Positions 11,043-21,073 of a stretch of DNA of 64,000 bases are shown piece by piece. Position numbers and translations under genes: made by a program. Source of the stretch: Opeltia flavorubescens (taxonomy: Eukaryota > Ascomycota > Lecanoromycetes > Teloschistales > Teloschistaceae); NCBI GenBank assembly GCA_000442125.1, contig KE546976.1, positions 310,001-374,000 on the forward strand. Reading direction: 5' to 3'. The notes under the pieces were generated by a model. That model worked only from the letters and a program-made list of their open reading frames with translations, searched no databases and was not told the origin of the DNA. The first letter of the stretch is position 1; every line of letters starts with the position of its first letter.

Positions 11043-12002
11043 ATGTCAAAAACCCTAGCCATCTTCGGCGCAACCGGCAACCAAGGAACCTCAATCATAA
11101 ACTTCATCCTCGCCGACCCCTCCCTCTCCCACCAATACACCCTCCGCGCCCTAACCCGCGACACTACCTCCTCCAAATCGCAAACCCTCGCGTCCAAAAA
11201 CATTGAAGTCATCCAAGCCGACACACGACATCGCCCTTCCCTCGAAAAAGCTCTAACAGGCGCGCACACAATCTTCGCCATGACAAACCCCCCTCTTTCC
11301 GGCCCGGGCAGTCTAGAAGCTGAATTCAACGACGCAAAAACCATCGCAGACGTCGCCGTGGAGAAAGGAGTCTCGTATATAATCTTCAGCTCCCTCCCCT
11401 CCATCGCCGAACTCTCAGGCGGGAAATACACGAATGTGCAGCACTTCGAAGCCAAAGCTCAAGCAGAAAAGTATATCCGTTCTCTCCCGAGCATGAAATC
11501 CGCGTTTTTTGTTCCAGGGTTCTTTATGGAGAATTTCCTAAATCCTCATTTTAAATTTTTCTCTCCGAAGCGCGTTTCTGACGATAATGCGGATAAGTGG
11601 TTTCTAGCTTGTGTTACCTCCCCCCAGAGCACGTTACCCTTGATCGACATAGTCGGCGACACCGGAAAATTCATCGGCGCGATACTCGCCTCACCCAAAA
11701 AATTCGCTGGCAAAACACTCGTCGGCGCAACCAGACAATATAGCTGGGAAGAGATCACATCCGCAATGTCTAAGGCCACAGGCAAAGATGTTGTAGCACG
11801 GCAAGTTTCGACCGAGGAGTGGAAGAAGGATATGCCTGCTGAGTCGGCGGACGAATTTGTTGCTTCAGCGAACTTTATAGCGGAGTTTGGGTATTTTGGG
11901 AGGCAGACTGATGAGTTGGTTGCTTGGGCGGTGGAGAATGCGAGGGGGAGGCCGAGAACGCTGGAGGAGTTTTTGGAGGGGAATCCTTTGCTGCTTGTTT
12001 AG
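11043..12002 (+). CDS. NmrA-like NAD(P)-binding protein (319 aa)
   Basis: Single exon starting at ATG 11043 in context ACACAATGTC. The N terminus has the Rossmann dinucleotide motif GATGNQG at residues 9-15 after the strand LAIFGA. A hydrophobic strand and FAMTNPP follow near residue 80, and a second strand VSYIIFSSLPS near residue 115. NmrA-like (atypical SDR, HSCARG type) proteins lack the YxxxK catalytic pair and act as NAD(P)H-sensing regulators or isoflavone-reductase-like enzymes. The 319-residue length is normal for the family. Cytosolic or nuclear, with no targeting signal seen. Its neighbours give no pathway context. Third positions are C-rich in the first half of the gene, unlike the surrounding orphan ORFs, which fits a conserved well-expressed gene. 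Confidence 0.9.
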   Translation: MSKTLAIFGATGNQGTSIINFILADPSLSHQYTLRALTRDTTSSKSQTLASKNIEVIQADTRHRPSLEKALTGAHTIFAMTNPPLSGPGSLEAEFNDAKTIADVAVEKGVSYIIFSSLPSIAELSGGKYTNVQHFEAKAQAEKYIRSLPSMKSAFFVPGFFMENFLNPHFKFFSPKRVSDDNADKWFLACVTSPQSTLPLIDIVGDTGKFIGAILASPKKFAGKTLVGATRQYSWEEITSAMSKATGKDVVARQVSTEEWKKDMPAESADEFVASANFIAEFGYFGRQTDELVAWAVENARGRPRTLEEFLEGNPLLLV

Positions 12003-13416
12003 TGCTCGAGGGAAAGATTAGAAGACTTGCGGTCACTGGGCGTTTTTTGAAGCTGGCGGGTGGATACTTGGACCTTGGATGAGATGCTCCCTGAATGTGC
12101 GCTCTTCGGGAGGGAAAGACAGTAATTGGATGGGTGAAAGCGACGTTGTAATCCTTATTAATGATCCATCAAGTCAGTCTTCTCTAAGAGACAGAGTAGC
12201 TTCAAACCTGGTATTCCAACCTCGCTTTTAGTTTCACTTCGACAATTTCAAAATAACAGACGGACAATATATATGGGCTATCCAGAAAACACCATTATGT
12301 ATACATACGCACAAAAGCCCATTCCCCTTTCCACCATGCCCCATCTGTTCCAGGCCCTTCATCATCCCCTGCAGGTTGAACTGTCGTACAACCACCGCTC
12401 ACCCTCAACCCCATTCCCATTGTCAACGAATGGGGTGGCTACCCTACATCCCGAAATCAGGACCACGCATCTAATTTCCCTTTTCAGAGCACAATCGTAA
12501 CAAATCCCGTCATCAACATGGCAAATGGTCAACAACAACCTACATATCCTCGTCTAGAGCTCCCCTAAGTATTATAAAGGGCTCCTCGGAATCATGTGCC
12601 AGGACCTGCAGATCCGGCAAAACCGGGTTGATTGCTGTTCAATTGGTGAGAAAGAAGCGGGAAAGGTGCGGTGTTGTGCATACAATCGCCTAAGGAGCTA
12701 AATGCGGGTCTAAAGAAATGGAAAGGGAGCATGATGCGGGTGATAGGGTGGGCCTTGCTCTTCGTTTGGGGGCAAAGGGGCAATTGGCCGTTCCTGTAGC
12801 CGTTTTTCGGGATCATGTGGTTATGCTGTGCTTTGACTGATGTACGTCAGTGTTCCAAGCTCCCTTGACCCCGTAAGACGGGCAGAATTGTAGGGATTAT
12901 CCATCAGAGGAGCTAAAGCTAGAACTACTATCGTTTCTCTGGCATCTGCTGCTCATCTTCCGAATTATCTCACCTCTTACATCTTCACATCATCAGCAGG
13001 GTTTTGACATATTGATGAGAACGGTGAAAACTCTACCTACCATATTAGTATCCACTTCCCTGGCGTCTCTCAAATCGATACGGAACTATTACTGATCCTC
13101 TTCCAACTTCAGTACAGAGTTCCTAAAAGCGAGTTCCTCCGGTCATGATTTCCGCAAGGAGAGCTCCCAAATAGCAGGTAGCGCCCAGAAACCCTCCTTC
13201 CCGAAAGCTCCGTCTAGGACCTCCTGCCGCCATGGTAGCAAGACCGCAGAACTGGTGGCATTCGGGGTTAGAGCGCCTAGTAGATGACCATCCAAGGTAC
13301 GCCTGCCTATCCAGATATGAAGTCGAAGGCAAAAAAAGCAAAGCAGTCTCCAAACCTCCTAAATACCATCAATCAAAAAACCACAACGACAATGGAAAAT
13401 TGAAGCAGGGAAGTGC
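12003..13416. other. Spacer without a supported gene
   Basis: About 1.4 kb. Only small unsupported frames are present (12273-12500 +, 12592-12816 -, 13232-13420 +). Confidence 0.4.
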
Positions 13417-13725
13417 ATGAAAGCTCATCGGGCGATTGTTGTGAGATCCTCCCCCAGCTCTTCCACGCCGAGCAGAGAATCGTCTCGCTCTAATTTTTCA
13501 TTACAGGACTCATATACTTACACGTTTCAGAGGGTTAGTGAAGCTACGAGAAGCGAAAAGAACATGAAATATTCGTACAAGGAGGACATCGATCAGGAAT
13601 TCGCTAAAAGCATGGAAAGGGAAAACCGTGAAAGGTTCGCAAGAGAGAGAGTGAATCGAAGAAGACGAAAGATGGGAGGAGGCAGATGGAATGTCGTCTT
13701 CGGCGTCTTCCGAAACAATGCTTGA
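13417..13725 (+). CDS. Possible small basic orphan protein (102 aa)
   Basis: An ATG-initiated frame with a Ser-rich start and a strongly charged helical C-terminal half (KEDIDQEF...RENRERFARERVNRRRRK). No family recognised. The 126-residue minus-strand frame 13510-13890 overlaps it and looks like its shadow. Support is only length and biased composition. Confidence 0.25.
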   Translation: MKAHRAIVVRSSPSSSTPSRESSRSNFSLQDSYTYTFQRVSEATRSEKNMKYSYKEDIDQEFAKSMERENRERFARERVNRRRRKMGGGRWNVVFGVFRNNA

Positions 13726-14076
13726 GTGTGCTCTGCTTGGACGCTCCACCTTGCAAGAAAATTTGCTATAGCAGCATGGGAGGTATTGAGTCCTCCTACA
13801 GTATGTAAGATAGGAGCAGCGCATGTATGGAATGCTGGCATTTAACGCAATCTTCATTGCAACACTCATTGTCTCTTGAGGTGTTTGCAATACTGGTAGA
13901 GCTCCAAATGCTTAGGACTGAACGGAGATCCATATTTCGCGAGCACTGGAAGCGCATTCGCATCATCGCCGCATGCCCTCTTAGCTTCGCGGAGCTATAT
14001 TCGATTCTCTCAATTGAATTAGAACACGACGGGTAGAAGTCCTGTCTCGGTGCCGTGCAGGGCTGGCTTTGCAGAA

Positions 14077-14997
14077 ATGGACCAACTCCTCAGAGTCCTG
14101 CAAGCCTTGCCAGAAAAGCTTAGAAATGCAGCCCTTTTTTTGCCAGAAGTCTCTTGTACTCTCCTCAACCGCTTTCGCGAACTTTNTAGTTCGTCGAAGG
14201 CTTTCGAAGGACACAATATTAAAGGTTATCCGACTTATTTGATACGTTTCTTCGAGGCTCTTCAGGATATGTCAATCCTACCTTCATTAGCCATGGAGAA
14301 ACCCGGCAAACCAGCAAAGGAAAATGACCTGAGCTGCTTGACAAAGGTAGATCGCATCTACATCGTCCTACAGCGCGATGGCGACATGTTCACTCGCAAA
14401 ACCTCTTTCGAGAATATACGAGATCGATTGACATTCCTCCACGCTCTGCTCGATCCAGCGAATGAGGGTGGCTTAACAGAGCACCAAGAAATATACCTCC
14501 TTATCTGCGCCTACCTGGGAATTCATCGTCGCTGCGAATTGAAAATACCAGGCTACGAGACTCCCACGTCAACGGCTTGGACGGGCGATAGCTTGGGCTG
14601 TAAGACATCTACCACGACAGAAATCGCTATGCCGTCTTTCACAGCCCGACAGATTGAAGACGCTTATGAGTCATACAAACAGGATCGATCGACCGTCGAC
14701 AAAAACTTCTGGATCAGGAAGTGCTCGCTTCAGAGAAAAAATATTGCCAGAGACATCGATATTCGAGATCGAGAATTCTATTCAAAAGTCGCTTTCGTGA
14801 GGTTCTTCATAGCGGCGAAACTACCAGACGAAGTCGGATCGTTCGACGGCATCGGCGTCAGCCTTCAAAATGACACGGACATAGTCAGGAAGTTCAATAA
14901 TGCGCACAGACTCATTTGTGAGGGCGCGACTCTACCTGATGAGGAAGACCTTTTGGAAAAAGATCCCGCGGTAGGAAAAGGGGATACGGGCGATTGA
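14077..14997 (+). CDS. Orphan protein (306 aa)
   Basis: First in-frame ATG at 14077; an upstream GTG is ignored. Composition is soluble, helical and charged. A segment starting FTARQIEDAYESYKQDRST (around residue 190) and a following KNFWIRKC...RKNIARDI stretch are rich in basic and aromatic residues. No known domain recognised. Position 14186 is an N in a TNT codon (Phe, Ser, Tyr or Cys), so the frame is unaffected. An additional upstream exon is possible because the frame stays open before the ATG. Function unknown. Confidence 0.5.
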   Translation: MDQLLRVLQALPEKLRNAALFLPEVSCTLLNRFRELXSSSKAFEGHNIKGYPTYLIRFFEALQDMSILPSLAMEKPGKPAKENDLSCLTKVDRIYIVLQRDGDMFTRKTSFENIRDRLTFLHALLDPANEGGLTEHQEIYLLICAYLGIHRRCELKIPGYETPTSTAWTGDSLGCKTSTTTEIAMPSFTARQIEDAYESYKQDRSTVDKNFWIRKCSLQRKNIARDIDIRDREFYSKVAFVRFFIAAKLPDEVGSFDGIGVSLQNDTDIVRKFNNAHRLICEGATLPDEEDLLEKDPAVGKGDTGD

Positions 14998-15532
14998 TAT
15001 CGGCGTCAGAATACATAGCGTCGGGGGTGGCGGCAGCGTCATTCTGATAGTATTGAGTTTCACTTAAACTCTGGGCCATTGACGGATCATGAATTTGGAT
15101 TATATAGCAGGTTTCTGTTGGTTTCCGGGGCTCTACTTGCGCTGAGATTAGGTTGCTCCAATATATCAACTTAGGATAGATAGACCATTTGTAGAAGGTG
15201 CACCAGGAAGACACAGGAGCAGCGAACATCGGCCACCTTACAGCAATTTCTCTACTCTTGGAAAGCGTTGCAGAACGTGTATGATCCTAGCATATCTTGG
15301 AAGCAACACAAATGATGGAAGATGAAAAAGCAGTCATCGGTAATCCCAAGATCCAGAGCTGCTGTGATGAAGTAGAGTGCCATGTCAATCGGTCGCTCGA
15401 TGCCCTCTTGAATCCCTGTAATGGATTTGTTGACCTCTTGGTATACTGGCATGCCTGGGTTTACTATTTAGGTTACTGACCTATTATTGTTTCTCATGGT
15501 TTCCCTAGAAACGCTGTGTTGCTACTGATGCA

Positions 15533-15558
15533 GGTCAGCGGCTCAAAGCCGCTGAACC
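15533..15558. repeat. Short perfect inverted repeat (hairpin)
   Basis: CAGCGGCT at 15536-15543 pairs perfectly with AGCCGCTG at 15547-15554 around a CAA loop. One more T-A pair and a bulged GG/CC extend the stem. Confidence 0.6.
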
Positions 15559-15806
15559 AAACTTCAGGAAGGACACTAATTTAGGTCCCAAATGTCTCTC
15601 GTTCCGGAGCATTTCTTACCCCGAGCCAACCGTCATAGCGCACAGACATGGAGATGCTGCGAGCAATGCCCGCGAGTCAATTCCTATGAGGTACCCACCA
15701 TGCTGTGGAACGCTGTTATCACCCCGGTGGCTTTAGATACCGCAGAACATTGGTTAATGACAACGGCAATGTTGTACATGGGTCAGGCGGTACCCAGGGT
15801 CGGCAC

Positions 15807-15840
15807 GTCACGGAAGCCTGGCTTTGCCAGCCCCGGTGAC
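15807..15840. repeat. Nested inverted repeat
   Basis: Outer GTCAC (15807-15811) pairs with GTGAC (15836-15840). Inner CTGGC (15818-15822) pairs with GCCAG (15826-15830) around a TTT loop. Confidence 0.5.
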
Positions 15841-16006
15841 CTTGAACCCGAAAGCTGAGCCTCTCAAGATGGAGCAGCAAGAGACAGGCGGTCTCTTGTA
15901 GACCTGCGATGTTTTCAAAGCCGCTTTCACTTTTTAAGTATCGCTGGTTTCGATTTCTAATATTAAGAAATCTGACTGTTCTCGTAACCCGTCTACACGG
16001 GCGACA

Positions 16007-17036
16007 ATGGAAGAAATTTCAAGAGAGACACAAGCCTTCATAATAGGCGCATGGCAAAGGTGTGGGTACAGTACAGGCCAGATTGCCAAAGTTCTCAACC
16101 ATCTGGAGAATCGGGAGTTTCACTCAGAGAACTCGATTCGGAAGCTGATCAACGCTACGAACTCGCGATATAACGGCGTCTGGAGGTATTGGGAGGCTAT
16201 TTGGCGCTACAACAACGACATCGACTTCAATATCTGTAACCGGATCAGGGACACCATGGAGGAAGTTTTGAGGAAGCTCGATCGAAATCCTAATTGGTGT
16301 GCGAAATACGATCGCTTCATGGACGAAAGTAAGAGGAAGTGGCTATCGAAGCAGCTCAAAAGCCGTCCTCGCCGCCGCACGGAGCATAATTATCCTTCGA
16401 CACTTGGTGAGGGTCTTCGTTTGATCGTGGCGAGGATCGACACAGAACAGCAGTCGGCGCAGCCGGTTAGAGTTTCTCCCAAGTCCGAGGCGTCTGCGAA
16501 CTCTACGATATCTGAAAGCACGTACGCTGTGTCCGACAAAGCAAACGACAACGAGGGACTGGATCAATTTAGAAGCACTCTAGGCAAGCGCAAACGCGGT
16601 GTTTGTTTCGAGAAACGTATGAAACTTCCTCCTTTGGCCATCGAAGCATGGAAAATGGATCTAGGCGAGAGGAAGCCTGGCCGCAGTCCTCACAAGCGAT
16701 TGAAACCCAATGATTCCTCAGCGCAGAACAGCATGACGTCTCCAGANGTAGTGGCAGACGATAAGGAGGAAAGTCCCAAGCGTCATGAGAATTATTCCTT
16801 CGAGAGGAGAAAACTTCTCACCCTCCCAAAGCTCGCAGTCATGTACCCTCCATTCGGGAAATCAAGCGGCAAAGCGAAGGTTCGCACTAGGCCCCCTGCA
16901 AGTGAAATTGAGGGACAGTACGACGCCTGGAGGAATCAGGTCGCCTCGAATCTTGGGTAAGTCGGGTCAATACCCCCATGGACTTATGGTAGCTGTACAT
17001 GCTAACATACCACGCAGACAAACCCCATATTATTGA
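16007..17036 (+). CDS. Orphan putative nuclear protein with HTH-like N terminus (322 aa)
   Basis: Two exons: 16007-16956 and 17018-17036. The 61-bp intron has donor GTAAGT, branch-like TGCTAAC and acceptor CAG; splicing replaces an immediate stop with the tail QTPYY. Residues 1-50 (EISRETQAFIIGAWQRCG, then TGQIAKVL) resemble a three-helix HTH unit and end in ENSIRKLI. A Trp/Tyr/Arg-rich stretch (GVWRYWEAIWRY) follows. The C-terminal half is basic and disordered, with nuclear-localisation-like clusters GKRKRG and HKRLKP. N at 16747 falls in a GAN codon (Asp or Glu). No family recognised; a chromatin or DNA-binding role is inference. Confidence 0.6.
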
Positions 17037-17531
17037 ACGAAGTCAGAAGACCTGCAGCAGGATCTCGGGCTGGATCGGGAAGAATACGATAGATATGGGA
17101 GCTTTCTGACAAATCACTACTTCTTGAAAGGCTTTTGAAGAATACTTGGGTTTGCTCGCCTGAGCCCTTTTCATACGCAGACAGGATCTTTGGCTTGCGG
17201 ACGTTGTTGGTCTGTCCTGCAAGGAGACTGCTGTCTATTGTTTGTCCTGACCTCAAGGAGCTAAGATCGATCCTACGTTCGAAAAGAGTATAGGCTGTAA
17301 GGAAGGAGAATCGTGGAACAAAAACGATTCATACCAGATTCGAAGGTAGTTGCAGGAGCGATATTCTTTCCCAAGGATAACAACACTCTTCGAATAGGTT
17401 AGTACAACACACATTTGATGTATATCCGCCTAGACTGGTTGTTCATAACGATCAGAGATCTCGTCCAAAGACGAAGCCTAGTGCGCATCTGCAAATTCCC
17501 AGTATTGAGTTCCAAGCGGTGGGATTGGCTG
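17037..17531. other. Spacer at the orphan/conserved gene boundary
   Basis: About 500 bp with only shadow frames. It separates the orphan-rich left part from the conserved block. Confidence 0.4.
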
Positions 17532-18402
17532 CTACCTGGTTTTCGCTTTTGCTGTCCGCTGCATATCAGTCTTCCTCCGTCTTCTTACGACTCTCCATCT
17601 CTCCCAGCCGGACTCTGCCAGGTCTTCCTCAACTACGAGGTCGCGAATTCGGAACGCCTTCATTTCCCTCCTGTCAAGCGCCCATTGGATCCAGCCCCAT
17701 CGTCTTAAGATTGTCGTAAGCGTGAACCATGCGATAGCCGTGATGATGCCTACACAACAACCAACGAGTACCTGGTTGACTGTGTGGTAGCTGAGATAGA
17801 TCCTCGAAACGCACACAGATGCTGCAAAAATGAAACCCCAGACGGAAAGAATGACACGCTGAGTGTAGGTGGTAGGTGTATGGGTGTCACTTGGATGCGG
17901 TGAGTGTCGCCTGAGGAGAAAAAGAGTAAGGTATACGGAAAAGAAGGCCAAAAATTGAGCATGGGACGAGGGCATGCCATAGCCTTTTGATCTGATACCT
18001 ATCCTCCACAATCAGCACAATCGTTCAAGCTGCATAGGCTCACTGCATGCCAATTAGGCATTCTAGATAGTCAATTGCACTGCAAGGTATCTTACGTCTT
18101 GGTCGCTCCTCTTTGATTAGACGCTTCAGAAGGAAATTAAGTGCTTCGCATCCCATTTGACCAACGAACATGAGTATCACCTCCACCTCTCGGGAGGACC
18201 ATACTAATGTCACATAGACCACACTGAGAATTTGGGGAACCAATGCGAGCCATGCACATAGGTACGCGACTGGATCGGATGCATCCTAATTTGGCCTTGT
18301 CAGGTATCTATCGAAGACGAGTAGAGCATGGAACGCCCAAGGATGGCGGCTCACATAGCTGACATGCGTCACTGAGAAGGAAGTCAAGGGTGGCTCATCC
18401 AT
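17532..18402 (-). CDS. CAX4: Dolichyldiphosphatase (234 aa)
   Basis: Removes a phosphate from dolichyl diphosphate on the ER lumenal side, recycling the lipid carrier for N-glycosylation. Exons on the minus strand: 18402-18355, 18285-18096, 17998-17532 (introns 69 and 97 bp; all phases agree). The PAP2 phosphatase signature is complete: KRLIKEERPR at the first junction, GYGMPSSHAQF, then SRIYLSYHTVNQVLVG. Four or so hydrophobic segments surround these motifs. Length is close to yeast Cax4/Cwh8 (239 aa). The N terminus reads HVSYDASDPVAYL after splicing, as in the family. It is divergent from the RBR ligase gene with 286 bp between start codons. Confidence 0.9.
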
Positions 18403-18688
18403 CGAATCCCAAATTTCTAACCTTGTACAACGGAGGTGGACTTAAAGAAGACGCGTGCATAAACGCCAAACGCGCTGCTTGAGTGGCTGAGTAAGCTGGA
18501 TGATCGGCATACGCTAGATCCTACGTGCATCTTCGGTTTTCAAGCTCATACTTTTCTGTTGTCCGTCTTCTCACGGAATTATGACTCATTCTTTTTGATA
18601 TCTACTCCTCGTTCCTTTAGCTTTACCTTTCATTAAAGGTGCCCTTCTCTGTCCTCCATGTTACCAGAGAACTTTGCGCGCGACTTTG
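18403..18688. promoter_or_regulatory. Shared divergent promoter with an MCB-like site
   Basis: 286 bp separate the start codons of the dolichyldiphosphatase gene (-) and the RBR ligase gene (+). ACGCGT (MluI cell-cycle-box core) occurs at 18451-18456, with CGCG elements nearby. CT-rich leader sequence precedes the RBR start. Functional use of the ACGCGT is inference. Confidence 0.4.
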
Positions 18689-20692
18689 ATGGCCGATGAC
18701 ATGGCCGAGGCGGAAGATGAGCGGGCGATAGAGCTGACAACTATCGCCGCCATCTATCCGGAACTTGTCCTTGATCCTTCAGATTCATTCACGGCTACTA
18801 TTGATATCCCTATTGAGCCTATTAAACCTCTCGTTGTCCTCTTCGAAGCGCACGCTGACACCGATGCCTCGACCGACTTACCGACCCCTCCAGATTCCAA
18901 CGGCAAGACCCCAAGCTCTTTCGAATCTGGTGGCCCAGATTTGCGACCACAAGTCACTGCCAATGATTCTCGGGAGTATCACGAGCTCTTACATCTTCCA
19001 CCGGTGACACTACGAGTACACCTTCCAGCAGGATACCCCGACGAAGTATCCCCAGATGTACACCTTACGACCGAGGTACCGTGGCTACCGAAGGATTTGC
19101 TATCAAACTTGGAGAAGGCAGGTATTGACTTGTGGGAAGAGACTGGTCGATCACAGATGCTATTTGCGTTCATCGATCACCTGCGAGACGCAGCAGAGAA
19201 TGGCTTCAATCTTGCTTCTAGGCAGCCATTAACGTTGTCTCGGGATCTCGAAGTTATTCTATTAGACTTTGACATCAAGGCCAAGCGAGCGGTTTTCGAG
19301 AGAGCGACTTTTGAGTGCGGGGTTTGTCTGGGTAAGTTTTAAACCAGTCTTTGCCACGCTCAGTATTAGTCATACTGTGATGGTGCTAATTCTCCGGCAG
19401 AGCCTAAGAAAGGTGCCGCCTGCCATCGCATGACCCAATGCGGTCACGTCTTCTGTGTCGAGTGTCTTCAAGATTTCTACAATAATTGCATCACTGAAGG
19501 AGACATTGGGGGTGTTAAATGCATTGCACCCAAATGTGGTCATGATGGAAATTTGGGACTGGCTACACCAACTACAACGGGTATACGCAAGAAAAGACGA
19601 AGGCGCGATAAGACCTTGGAGCCCAGCGAACTACTACAGATCCCTCTTGAGCCAGAGATTGTCCAGCGCTATGTCAAGTTGAAACGCAAGCAGGCCTTGG
19701 AATCTGATCAGACGACAGTGTATTGTCCGCGTCAATTCTGTCAGGGCCCTGCCAGATCCAAGAAGACGGAAGCACTTGACCGAGGCATTGAAGATGATTC
19801 TGACGATGATGACAAGCCAATAGACGTGGCAGCGAATGGTGCTAAATCTGTAGATGAACCGATTCCACCGGCAGAGCGACTTGCAATCTGCGTCGAATGC
19901 ACGTTTGCTTTTTGCAAAGTCTGCAAAGCAAGCTGGCACGGCGAATTCGTCATCTGCGATCCTAAACGGAAGGGTGAATTGACCGCTGAAGAGAAAGCCA
20001 GCGAAGAATACATCAAGCTACATACCAGTCCCTGCCCGACCTGCAATGCAAAATGTCAGAAGACTCACGGTTGCAATCACATGATTTGTTTCAAGTGCAG
20101 CTCACATTTCTGCTACCTCTGTTCATCATGGCTGGATGCTGGTAACCCATACGAACATTTCAACAATCCGAAGAAACCATGCTTTCTACGATTATGGGAG
20201 CTCGAAGCTGGGGATGGAGATGATGTTGGACGAGGCTTTGCAGGAGGCATTGAGGAATCCGATGATGATGGTCAGGATGACAACCCCTTTGATGAGCTGA
20301 GTGATGTTGACAGCGAGGATGAGGCTGAACCTCTGCGTCCCCCTATCGTACCGCCCGAACCCCGGCGTCGCAATCGTCGGGCCCGAAATATCGTAGTCCG
20401 GCTTCCGCCCGCTCGTGTTCAGGCTGCCATCGAAAGAAGGGCTGCTGCTGCTCCGGTGCCGGTCAATGGCGCTGGTCGGGGACGAGAAAATCCGGAGGCT
20501 CGGGCTGCCCTGGAAAACCCTGCAAACGGGCGTCCCATTCAAGTACCGCNCGGTATCGTACGCCGAAGACCTGTCGATGGCATCCAGAGGTTTCTGGACA
20601 TGGCTCAGAACGACGAGGAGGATGGGTGGGACAGTGATGAATTGGATGACGGAAACGACAGTGACGGAGAATGGCAAATTCCATTTAGATGA
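18689..20692 (+). CDS. RWD-RBR E3 ubiquitin ligase, RNF14/ITT1 type (644 aa)
   Basis: Two exons, 18689-19331 and 19401-20692 (69-bp intron, GTAAGT...GGCAG, splitting the RING1 just after CGVCL). Order: an N-terminal RWD domain (ELTTIAAIYPELV to about residue 165), RING1 (C210xxC...CGHVFCVECL), an insertion with a basic run, IBR (CPRQFCQ...CVECTFAFCKVC) and RING2 from about C426 (CPTCNAKCQKTHGCNHMIC, FCYLCSSWL). RBR ligases pass ubiquitin through a RING2 cysteine, here the Cys of HGCNHM. ITT1/RNF14 homologues act on translation termination and stalled ribosomes. The C-terminal 180 residues are acidic and Arg/Ala-rich and probably disordered. N at 20550 leaves one residue undefined. Confidence 0.9.
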
Positions 20693-21073
20693 GTTATTTT
20701 TGGATATCGGGGTTCAAACAGGGGGGAGATGGCATTTGATACCCATTTTGCATAGTCCTTGCATACACAGAGCTGCCAAATGCGTAGCTAAAGACTGATA
20801 CCTTATAAATCTCATACCAATTTGGCTATAACATACTCTCATCCTATTTTATGTGAATCATACGAACCGTTGACTCGACTTTTCGCTTGAACATACAAAT
20901 ATTCTCAACCCACGCTCCTTTAACAGATTACAAATCAAGGAATTTGAAGTCCAAATTGTTGAGGGGAAAAGGCTGTGTCTTGTAAAGCTTGGCAATTCCA
21001 TTTCGTAAGCCAATCGGATCGTAACCCGAGATACGCTAAGCTTGAAGGTACCGGCAGATCATCTTCACCATTG
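20693..21073 (+). promoter_or_regulatory. Intergenic region before CRT10-family gene
   Basis: AT-rich 3' flank of the RBR gene and leader of the next gene on the same strand; no specific element recognised. Confidence 0.3.

Larger units (their letters stand above)
14998..16006. other. Spacer with two inverted repeats
   Basis: About 1.0 kb between two orphan genes. It holds the hairpin-forming repeats listed separately at 15533 and 15807. The 88-codon frame 15592-15858 spans the second hairpin and is not called. Confidence 0.4.

Noticed and set aside
14041-15845. CTGGCTTTGC shared near 14061 and 15818 as a dispersed repeat
   Set aside because: Only ten bases match with no alignable flanks, so chance is sufficient.
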